Of a stretch of 11,667 nt of DNA, positions 7,498-11,667 are shown one piece after another. Below the pieces are notes generated by a model. The model worked only from the letters and a program-made list of their open reading frames with translations. It did no database searches and was not told where the DNA came from. Source of the DNA: Clostridia bacterium (GTDB taxonomy: Bacteria; Bacillota; Clostridia; Oscillospirales; CAG-272); contig JAGCYR010000252.1 in NCBI GenBank assembly GCA_017960705.1, positions 1 to 11,667 of the forward strand, in the 5' to 3' direction. The translations under genes were made by a program, and so were the position numbers. How positions within the stretch are numbered: the stretch's first letter is position 1; the number at the start of each line of letters is the position of its first letter.

Positions 7498-7581
7498 TCT
7501 GACAAATTCCGGTTTGACGAGGCGGCAAGAGGCGTCACGTTTGTACCTTTTTACCTTGATTTCGGTACGTTTGTACGCTCT
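7498..7581 (+). repeat. 84-bp repeat, copy 1
   Basis: This stretch aligns without gaps to 8414-8497, with 67 of 84 positions identical by eye. The most conserved parts are CCGGTTTGA near the start and ACGTTTGTACGCT near the end. It lies just after ldhA and ends about 10 bp before a terminator hairpin. Both copies are open in one reading frame, which gives related peptides containing SDK-RFDE and TFVR, but there is no start codon or ribosome site. Differences do not favour third codon positions. It is therefore more likely a non-coding element or a decayed gene end than a live gene. Confidence 0.8.
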
Positions 7582-7590
7582 TGTACACCA

Positions 7591-7630
7591 AAGAAACCTC
7601 TTTTGTCTACCAAGGCAAAAGAGGTTTTTT
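7591..7630 (+). terminator. rho-independent terminator after ldhA and repeat copy 1
   Basis: The arms at 7591-7605 and 7616-7630 pair over 15 positions, one of them G-T. The loop region is TCTACCAAGG, and the 3' arm ends in TTTTTT. It probably ends the ldhA transcript, about 120 bp past the stop. It is a diverged relative of the tRNA terminator at 6092-6136. Confidence 0.88.
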
Positions 7631-7640
7631 CAAGAATGGA

Positions 7641-7669
7641 TTGAATTGTTAACATTTGTTGTGTATAGT
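7641..7669 (+). promoter_or_regulatory. promoter of the DinB-like gene
   Basis: TTGAAT (7641-7646) and TATAGT (7664-7669) are spaced by 17 bp. The predicted start near 7676 gives a leader of about 38 bases carrying AGGAG at 7701-7705. Confidence 0.75.
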
Positions 7670-7713
7670 AAAAAGACAGAGAGATCTGCAGATTAGGATT
7701 AGGAGAGATGCGA

Positions 7714-8421
7714 ATGAAGGTCAATTGCGTGTGGGAACATAATGGCAATGACAGCATCATTTACGCCAACAACTATATTGGAGCTTTTGCACGAGGGGCA
7801 TCCAAAGAAGAAGCAATGCTGAAAATGCCGGAAGAGATACGAAGATTTCAGCTATGGCGCGGCGAAAAACCGCTTGATAATTATGAAATCGACATCGTTC
7901 AGGAAAAGGAATCTGGTCTGCAAGTCAGAGATGCAGACAGCGATGTTTTGTTTGCAACCGAAAAAGATCCTTTGAGCGCAGAAGAATATCAACATCTCAA
8001 AACTTTGGCTATGAAATCTGCCGAGGATTTTTACTCACTCTACAATTCGTTCCCTGATAAACATAAGAGCGCCCTTCCTTACCGCAAGACATTTTACGGT
8101 TCCGTTCCTCGTACTGCGGAGGAAATGTATCAACACACGAAAAACGTTAACGAATACTATTTCTCCGAAATCGGTGTGGATGCCAATAATGAAGGAACAA
8201 TCGTTTCATGTAGGGCAAGAGGCTTTGAATCGCTGGAATCTATCCCTGGTTTTTTATCGCTTGAAACTGTAACGGGCAGTTACGATGAGCAATGGTCCGT
8301 GCGAAAGGTTTTGAGGCGCTTCATTTGGCATGATAGGATTCACGCCAAAGCAATGTACAGAATGGGTGTCCTTACATTTGGAGCGAATGCCATACCTGAT
8401 TTATTCAGATTTGTCCGATAA
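7714..8421 (+). CDS. HicB-like N-terminal domain plus DinB-like domain protein, function unknown
   Basis: Residues 1-60 look like a HicB/antitoxin-like fold: a strand beginning MKVNCVWEHNG, then IGAFARGASKEEAMLKMPEEI. Residues 85-235 are helical and carry H141 in MYQHTKNVNEYYF and an HxxxH pair, H206 and H210 in FIWHDRIHAKAM. That three-histidine pattern is what the DinB/YfiT superfamily uses to bind a divalent metal, often in thiol-dependent transferases, so a metal-binding DinB-like enzyme is the best guess. The substrate is unknown. The ATG at 7714 is preferred over the one at 7708, because AGGAG at 7701-7705 is then 8 bases away rather than 2. It stands alone between its own promoter and the terminator at 8508. 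The last eight bases overlap the start of repeat copy 2. Composition is less G+C-rich than the core genes. The gene is surely real; the domain calls are moderate. Confidence 0.8.
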   Translation: MKVNCVWEHNGNDSIIYANNYIGAFARGASKEEAMLKMPEEIRRFQLWRGEKPLDNYEIDIVQEKESGLQVRDADSDVLFATEKDPLSAEEYQHLKTLAMKSAEDFYSLYNSFPDKHKSALPYRKTFYGSVPRTAEEMYQHTKNVNEYYFSEIGVDANNEGTIVSCRARGFESLESIPGFLSLETVTGSYDEQWSVRKVLRRFIWHDRIHAKAMYRMGVLTFGANAIPDLFRFVR

Positions 8422-8497
8422 ATACCGGTTTGATGAGACGCCAAAAGACGTAAGGTTTGTTTCTTCTTCCCTCGATTTCGTTACGTTTGTACGCTAT
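8414..8497 (+). repeat. 84-bp repeat, copy 2
   Basis: This is the ungapped partner of 7498-7581 at an offset of 916 bp, about 80 percent identical. It begins inside the last codons of the DinB-like gene and ends 10 bp before the next terminator stem. In both places the order is gene end, repeat, terminator, although the two terminators differ in sequence. Confidence 0.8.
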
Positions 8498-8507
8498 TAG
8501 ACAACGA

Positions 8508-8538
8508 AAAGCGTCCCCCATTTCGGGGGGCGCTTTCT
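8508..8538 (+). terminator. terminator after the DinB-like gene
   Basis: A 12-bp stem (8508-8519 with 8525-8536, one G-T pair) has a C5/G6 core, the loop ATTTC and a short CTTTCT tail. The 28 bases 8505-8532 occur identically at 10327-10354. The T tract is weak here. Confidence 0.8.
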
Positions 8539-8794
8539 GCTCGGCGGATCAGTCAAGTTTGAACTCTCCGAGTTTGCGCCGCGGAGCGGTGCAAACTCTC
8601 ATTTCACGCCATCCGAACCGCCGGGCATTACGAACCGTCGGGCGTGAAATGGGGAGTAGCGCCCGCCTGCGGGCATCCTGTCCCCGTCGCATAGTCGTCC
8701 GTGGCGCGCAGCATAGCCACCCGCCCCGTACTCCTTGCTTTGGGTGACACCGATTGTGAAAACAGTCCACCGGACTGTTTTCACGTCACTAACG
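8539..8794. repeat. gene-free block rich in inverted repeats
   Basis: No credible gene is present. The block holds four perfect or near-perfect inverted repeats. At 8570-8598 a 13-bp stem (one G-T) closes a GGA loop. At 8600-8610 and 8641-8651, 11-bp arms containing TTTCACGCC flank two direct copies of CGAACCG-CGGGC. At 8661-8674 GCCCGC pairs around CT. At 8756-8784 a 13-bp stem GTGAAAACAGTCC closes the loop ACC. The last one, translated across, gives the peptide ENSPPDCF, which I recall seeing often as a spurious ORF in Firmicute genomes; this is memory, not a search. Short frames in this block are not supported by ribosome sites. Confidence 0.7.
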
Positions 8795-8814
8795 TCAAAT
8801 CTCTCCTTCTCCGC
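8795..8814 (+). repeat. partial copy of tRNA-Ser 3' end, att-like
   Basis: TCAAATCTCTCCTTCTCCGC matches positions 6070-6089 of the tRNA-Ser gene (T-loop to acceptor end) at 19 of 20 bases, in the same orientation. Sequence on both sides does not match, so it is not a second tRNA. It is the pattern left when an element integrates at a tRNA 3' end. From 8815 to 8883 I see only a G+C-rich stretch with short inverted GGGAC/GTCCC repeats. Confidence 0.7.
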
Positions 8815-8883
8815 TTGCGGTTACTTTTGCGCGGGACGTCGAGGACGCCGTCCCCTACGGGGTACGCCGCCGTATCGTTTCCC

Positions 8884-8912
8884 AAAAGAAAAGAGGGCTC
8901 GTTGAACCCTCT
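8884..8912 (-). terminator. rho-independent terminator on the minus strand
   Basis: On the minus strand a 9-bp stem (AGAGGGTTC with GAGCCCTCT, one T-G pair) has the loop AAC and is followed by TTTCTTTT. It would end the small RNA started at about 8990 and any read-through from the ribbon-helix-helix gene. Confidence 0.88.
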
Positions 8913-8990
8913 GAAAACAAGCACATTGATTTGAACGATGGTCTCGGCTTTGCGCCGCGTGCTCCCCTGCCTGCACCATTACTTGCTTTC
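8884..8990 (-). ncRNA. candidate small RNA with tRNA-like fold
   Basis: A perfect promoter (8997-9025) and a strong terminator (8884-8912) frame about 105 nt with no ribosome site or supported ORF. The RNA can fold as a degenerate cloverleaf. An acceptor-like helix pairs 8982-8988 with 8915-8921 (7 bp, one G-U). A D-like arm GTGC/GCAC (8973-8976 with 8959-8962) has a 10-nt loop containing GG. After one unpaired base comes CGGC-GCAAA-GCCG (8957-8945). A four-base gap leads to a T-like arm CATCG-TTCAAAT-CAATG (8940-8924), which includes the canonical GTTCAAATC. It is not a normal tRNA: the anticodon-like loop has 5 nt, five bases precede the D-like arm, the T stem has a C-A mismatch and no CCA follows. 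An alternative pairing ATGGT/ACCAT (8975-8979 with 8938-8942) competes with the T-like arm. It may be a decayed tRNA, a regulatory RNA or an uncatalogued family. Confidence 0.6.
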
Positions 8991-8996
8991 GGTTTG

Positions 8997-9025
8997 ATTA
9001 TACCATATTCTGTTCGCTTTGTCAA
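8997..9025 (-). promoter_or_regulatory. perfect consensus promoter of the small RNA
   Basis: On the minus strand TTGACA (9020-9025) and TATAAT (8997-9002) are 17 bp apart, with a TG one base before the -10 box. It starts 21 bp downstream of the stop codon of the ribbon-helix-helix gene. No start codon with a ribosome site follows, which points to a non-coding product. Confidence 0.85.
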
Positions 9026-9045
9026 CAGACCGTTTCGGCTTACGA

Positions 9046-9498
9046 TCAAGCGTACCGTTTGAACTCGACGACGAATTCTCCGTTCTCGCACTTTTTCCAT
9101 TCCGCGAAACGGTAGTTCTCGTCTTTTTTTGCGTCCTTTTCGGGCGTTCCGATCGGGGCGAGCCACCCGGAAACGTCCTCAAGATACAACGTATCCGTTT
9201 CCAGATCGCGTCCCTCTCCGCTGTCCTCAAAGAACACACACCCCTGCTTTTCCGCCGCGGCTTTGATAAGTGCGGTATAGTTTTCTTCTTTTTGCGAAAA
9301 CGGGATGCCGGTTTTCTTTTGTAGTTGCTCGACCGCCCAGCGGAGGAACGCCGCCTTTGACATCCCCGCCGCTTCGAGTGTAGCGACGAGCCTATCGTAT
9401 TCCTCCATTTTCACGTTGACGGCGAAATGCCGCGTCTGCCCTTTCGTTTTCTCGGCGTACCGTTTATCCGCCGCCCTTTGCGCCGCGCTCCGTGCCAT
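9046..9498 (-). CDS. ribbon-helix-helix domain protein, function unknown
   Basis: The 150-residue protein begins with a basic stretch MARSAAQRAADKRYAEK. A likely ribbon-helix-helix unit follows (residues 22-60): the strand RHFAVNVKM, helix EEYDRLVATLEAAG and helix SKAAFLRWAVEQLQKK. That is the DNA-binding fold of Arc/CopG/ParD-type repressors and of some plasmid mobilisation accessory proteins. Residues 65-150 form an acidic domain I do not recognise, with VFFEDSGEGRD, SGWLAPIG and a final EFVVEFKRYA. The ATG at 9498 has AGGGAG seven bases upstream. The gene has its own promoter (9561-9589) and a 14-bp palindrome in its leader, so self-repression is plausible. It diverges from the acidic-protein gene at 9761. 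It could be a regulator left from a mobile element. The gene is well supported, the RHH call moderately, and the C-terminal role is unknown. Confidence 0.8.
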   Translation of the reverse strand: MARSAAQRAADKRYAEKTKGQTRHFAVNVKMEEYDRLVATLEAAGMSKAAFLRWAVEQLQKKTGIPFSQKEENYTALIKAAAEKQGCVFFEDSGEGRDLETDTLYLEDVSGWLAPIGTPEKDAKKDENYRFAEWKKCENGEFVVEFKRYA

Positions 9499-9516
9499 AT
9501 TATTTCTCCCTTTGAA

Positions 9517-9530
9517 AAAACAATTGTTTT
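9517..9530. promoter_or_regulatory. palindrome, possible operator in the leader of the RHH gene
   Basis: AAAACAATTGTTTT is a perfect 14-bp palindrome, 18 bp upstream of the RHH start codon and within the predicted leader. RHH repressors bind short palindromes near their own promoters, so an autoregulatory site is possible. It lies some 30 bp downstream of the -10 box, which would be a roadblock position. No binding can be shown from sequence. Confidence 0.4.
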
Positions 9531-9560
9531 CGACGCTTTGTTTTGAGAACTTGCGTTATC

Positions 9561-9589
9561 ATTATATCAAAATCTTACAAAAAAAGCAA
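9561..9589 (-). promoter_or_regulatory. promoter of the RHH gene
   Basis: On the minus strand TTGCTT (9584-9589) and TATAAT (9561-9566) are separated by 17 bp. The expected leader is about 55 nt long and A+T-rich. Confidence 0.75.
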
Positions 9590-9651
9590 TCCTTTTCAAG
9601 ATAAAACGGGCTTATGCGTTTCCGTTCTCCTGCATATTCTCCCCTCCCCGC

Positions 9652-9680
9652 TTGCAAACGCACGGAGAATGTGCTATACT
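9652..9680 (+). promoter_or_regulatory. promoter of the acidic-protein gene
   Basis: TTGCAA (9652-9657) and TATACT (9675-9680) have a 17-bp spacer and an extended -10 (TGC before TATACT). The leader of about 75 nt to the start codon contains no clear structure. Confidence 0.75.
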
Positions 9681-9760
9681 ATCAGTAGGAAGCTGCGCGG
9701 TTCTGCCGGCGAAAAAGGAGCGTTCAAATCTCTTTCATCAAACCGTTTTGGAGGATGATA

Positions 9761-10288
9761 ATGGAAGACAAGCAATACGTTGAGATCGATCCGTTGGAAA
9801 AAGAAAGCGAAATATTGTCTCTGTTCAAAGAATACGATCCCAAATCATACGGTAAAAATGATGAAGGATTCGATTGGATCGAGGAAGAGGATTCAAAATG
9901 CGTTGTCATCTCCAACCCGTATTCTGACAATGATCTCGAGATCAATATCGGCGATATGAACGAATTCACGGTTTATTTTGGTGACGCTCACGATCATTTT
10001 TGGGCATATCAGGAAGAATATGAGTATATGCTCGATATGATAAAAAAGATTCTCTTGAACGAGGTTTGTGAAGCGGAACTGAATGACGCTGACGGTAAGT
10101 GGTTTGGTTTTTGTTACCCGAACAAATCCGAAATAGACAAAGATCCCGTCGAACTGTTCGATTTTTGTTTTAATGAAAAAGAGTTTTCAAAACACTTATT
10201 CAAGAGCGGATACAGCGTGAGTTTCAGTTTTTGGAATCCCGTTGACAATAAAACGATAACGATCCCGGCGAAGCGTAAGCGCAAATGA
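9761..10288 (+). CDS. hypothetical acidic protein
   Basis: I do not recognise this 175-residue protein. It is strongly acidic, with clusters such as DWIEEEDSK and YQEEYEYMLDM, rich in Phe, Tyr and Trp, and ends in a basic patch PAKRKRK. It has no signal peptide or membrane segment, so it is probably cytoplasmic. The overall look (small, acidic, aromatic, single gene in an accessory region) resembles bacterial immunity or antitoxin proteins, but no toxin gene lies beside it and no family motif is evident, so this is only a suggestion. GGAGG at 9750-9754 directly abuts the ATG at 9755, so the ATG at 9761, six bases away, is the better start. It has its own promoter and terminator. Its A+T-rich codon use differs clearly from the mutS and acyltransferase genes, which fits acquisition by transfer. 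Confidence 0.8.
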   Translation: MEDKQYVEIDPLEKESEILSLFKEYDPKSYGKNDEGFDWIEEEDSKCVVISNPYSDNDLEINIGDMNEFTVYFGDAHDHFWAYQEEYEYMLDMIKKILLNEVCEAELNDADGKWFGFCYPNKSEIDKDPVELFDFCFNEKEFSKHLFKSGYSVSFSFWNPVDNKTITIPAKRKRK

Positions 10289-10330
10289 TGATTATTCGCT
10301 CTGTTTGAAATCGCAGTCACAGTCCGCGAA

Positions 10331-10364
10331 AAGCGTCCCCCATTTCGGGGGGCGTTTCTTTTTC
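10331..10364 (+). terminator. terminator after the acidic-protein gene
   Basis: An 11-bp stem (10331-10341 with 10347-10357, two G-T pairs) has the loop ATTTC and is followed by CTTTTTC. Bases 10327-10354 are identical to 8505-8532. The T tract is stronger here than in the 8508 copy. Confidence 0.9.
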
Positions 10365-10386
10365 AGACCGTCAAGTTTTTTCCCCC

Positions 10387-10415
10387 TTGCAATCCCCCTT
10401 CTTCTATGCTATAAT
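10387..10415 (+). promoter_or_regulatory. promoter of the acyltransferase gene
   Basis: TTGCAA (10387-10392) and TATAAT (10410-10415) have a 17-bp spacer and an extended -10 (TGC directly before TATAAT). The start near 10422 leaves a leader of about 37 bases. Confidence 0.85.
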
Positions 10416-10458
10416 ATCCAGAGTTGATTCCCACTTCCCTTAACGGAGAAAATGATAC

Positions 10459-11667
10459 ATGACCGACCAATTTGAACGATTCAACAAGCGAAAACCGCCG
10501 AAAAAGTGCAAGTGGTATCTGAAGCCGATCGTCTGGATGCTCGCGTTCTCCGGGACGCGCAAGCACAAAACCAAGATCGAGCGGATCGGGATGAAGGGCG
10601 TCAAGCCCCCGTACGTCCTGATCGGCAACCACAACGCGTTTTTCGATATGGCGGTCTCCGCCCGCGCGACCTTTCCGCACGTGGCGAACTACGTTGTGGC
10701 GATCGACGGCTTTATCGGCCGCGAAGGGCTGCTGCGCGATATCGGCTGCATCTGCAAACGCAAGTTCACGAACGATATGACCGTCGTGAAGCACATCCGC
10801 ACCGTCATCAAAAACAAGGGCGTCGCGGCGATCTACCCCGAGGCGCGCTATTCGCTCTGCGGAACGACGGCGCCCGTGCCGGAATCGCTCGGTCAGCTCT
10901 GCAAATCTCTCGGCGTGCCGGTCGTGACGGTCATCTGTCACGGGCATCATATCAATCACCCCTTCTGGAACACCCGTCACGAGCGCAAGGTGAAGCCCAC
11001 GGCGGCGACGGTCAAGCAGCTGATCACCGCGGAGGAGATCGCTTCCCTCTCGGTCGACGAGATCAACCAAAGGATCGTCGGAGAGCTGCAGTACGACGAT
11101 TTTGCGTGGCAGCTCGAAAACAAGATCAAGGTCGACTGCCCCGACCGCGCCGAAGGTCTACATAAGATCCTCTACCAATGCCCGCACTGCAAAAAGGAAT
11201 TCGCGATGGCGTCGAAGGGCGCGGAACTGACCTGCAACGCCTGCGGCAAGGTCTGGACGATGACCGAATACGGCGAACTTTCAGCCAAGGACGGAGAGAC
11301 CGAGTTTTCGCATATCCCCGACTGGTACGAATGGGAGCGCGAAAACGTCAAAGCCGAGGTGGAAAACGGTACTTACTCGTCGGGGATTCTGCCCGTCAAG
11401 GTGGAGAGTTTACCGAACGCGAAGGGCTTTATTCCGCTCGGCGAGGGGACGATGACGCACGATATGAACGGCTTTGAAGTCACCGTGAAGTCGCCCGACG
11501 GAGAGACCTATACCATGAAGAAGCCGGTGCCGTCGCTCTACTCCTGCCATTTTGAATACGAGTATCTGTTCGAGCACGGCGACTGCGTCGACCTCAACAC
11601 GCTCGAGGACACCTGGTACGTGTATCCCGAGAACTGCGCGTTTTCTGTGACGAAGATGGCGCTCGCG
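10459..11667 (+). CDS. PlsC-type 1-acylglycerol-3-phosphate acyltransferase with zinc ribbon, 3' end missing
   Basis: 403 codons are visible and the frame is open at the window edge. Residues 20-215 are a PlsC-like acyltransferase domain. It contains the HX4D catalytic motif GNHNAFFD (His58, Asp63), the GFIGREG stretch (about 84-90), and YPEAR (126-130) in the place of the usual PEGTR substrate-binding motif. The family moves an acyl chain onto lysophosphatidate or a related acceptor at the membrane. Next comes a zinc ribbon with C241, C244, C259 and C262 (CPHC and CNAC) followed by GKVWTMTEYGEL, and then a further domain of at least 130 residues containing FSHIPDWYEWE. The ATG at 10459 has GGAG ten bases upstream; the ATG at 10452 is out of frame. 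It has its own promoter, and G+C content is again like the core genes. The acceptor substrate is not certain, because the ribbon and C-terminal region are additions to classical PlsC. Confidence 0.85.
   Translation, partial: MTDQFERFNKRKPPKKCKWYLKPIVWMLAFSGTRKHKTKIERIGMKGVKPPYVLIGNHNAFFDMAVSARATFPHVANYVVAIDGFIGREGLLRDIGCICKRKFTNDMTVVKHIRTVIKNKGVAAIYPEARYSLCGTTAPVPESLGQLCKSLGVPVVTVICHGHHINHPFWNTRHERKVKPTAATVKQLITAEEIASLSVDEINQRIVGELQYDDFAWQLENKIKVDCPDRAEGLHKILYQCPHCKKEFAMASKGAELTCNACGKVWTMTEYGELSAKDGETEFSHIPDWYEWERENVKAEVENGTYSSGILPVKVESLPNAKGFIPLGEGTMTHDMNGFEVTVKSPDGETYTMKKPVPSLYSCHFEYEYLFEHGDCVDLNTLEDTWYVYPENCAFSVTKMALA

Noticed and set aside
7514..7696. Small plus-strand gene of about 60 codons between ldhA and the DinB-like gene
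   Set aside because: It lacks a ribosome site, spans a repeat and a strong terminator hairpin, and overlaps the next promoter.
7498..8497. Integron attC sites flanking a cassette
   Set aside because: The cassette-like layout is suggestive, but the 84-bp repeats lack the paired GTTRRRY and RYYYAAC core sites at their ends and do not form the typical imperfect palindrome; no integron integrase is seen.
8457..8934. Several short ORFs of 60-100 codons on both strands
   Set aside because: They translate inverted repeats and a terminator, have no ribosome sites, and conflict with one another.
8884..8990. A genuine functional tRNA on the minus strand
   Set aside because: The cloverleaf has a five-base anticodon-position loop, a mismatch in the T stem, five bases before the D-like arm and no CCA or proper discriminator, so it is listed only as a tRNA-like RNA candidate.
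9723..9733. Third copy of the tRNA 3' end (GTTCAAATCTC) before the acidic-protein gene
   Set aside because: Only 11 bases match and the acceptor part is missing, so it is too short to count as an attachment site.
10363..11477. Long frames on both strands overlapping the acyltransferase (minus 10363-11070, plus 10506-11165 and 11178-11477)
   Set aside because: The acyltransferase frame from 10459 shows clear catalytic and zinc-ribbon motifs and has a promoter and ribosome site; the others are reading-frame shadows.

Overview
The window looks like a chromosomal segment from a moderately G+C-rich member of the Clostridia, most likely an uncultured gut Oscillospirales-type bacterium. This rests on three things: the gene order miaB - YmcA/YlbF-type gene - mutS - mutL, a Firmicute arrangement also found in Bacillus subtilis with cotE inserted; strong GGAGG-type ribosome binding sites; and near-consensus housekeeping promoters, each with an exact 17-bp spacer. 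No taxonomic search was possible.

Region 1 (1-5860, minus strand) is a tight core operon read from 5857 towards 1. It holds miaB (tRNA ms2i6A methylthiotransferase, start corrected to a GTG), a small YmcA/YlbF-family protein with a four-cysteine tail, mutS, and mutL, which runs off the left edge. Gaps between genes are 11-21 bp. MutS and MutL act together in mismatch repair. MiaB and the YmcA-like protein may be linked through iron-sulfur chemistry.

Region 2 (5861-6136, plus) is a perfect-consensus promoter, a tRNA-Ser(GCU) with encoded CCA, and a long terminator hairpin.

Region 3 (6137-10365) is visibly less G+C-rich and accessory in character. It begins at the tRNA 3' end with an array of eight hairpins separated by the hexamer CTTCAC or GTGAAG. 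Next come a D-lactate dehydrogenase gene and a HicB-like/DinB-like two-domain protein gene. Each of these two genes is followed by a copy of an 84-bp repeat and then a terminator. A block dense in inverted repeats follows. A 20-bp sequence at 8795-8814 repeats the tRNA-Ser 3' end with one mismatch, so 6070-8814 looks like an inserted unit with tRNA-type attachment ends, but no integrase is present. Beyond it lies an orphan minus-strand transcription unit (perfect promoter at 8997-9025, terminator at 8884-8912) whose RNA of about 105 nt can fold as a degenerate tRNA-like cloverleaf. It is followed by a ribbon-helix-helix protein gene (minus) and a divergent acidic protein gene (plus). The latter ends in a terminator that is a near-copy of the one at 8508.

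Region 4 (10366-11667, plus) returns to core-like composition. It holds a PlsC-type acyltransferase with a zinc ribbon, open at the right edge.

The most interesting material is non-coding: the hairpin array, the tRNA-like small RNA, the att-like repeat, and the repeat-plus-terminator modules behind accessory genes. No complete new multi-gene defence or biosynthetic system is visible.
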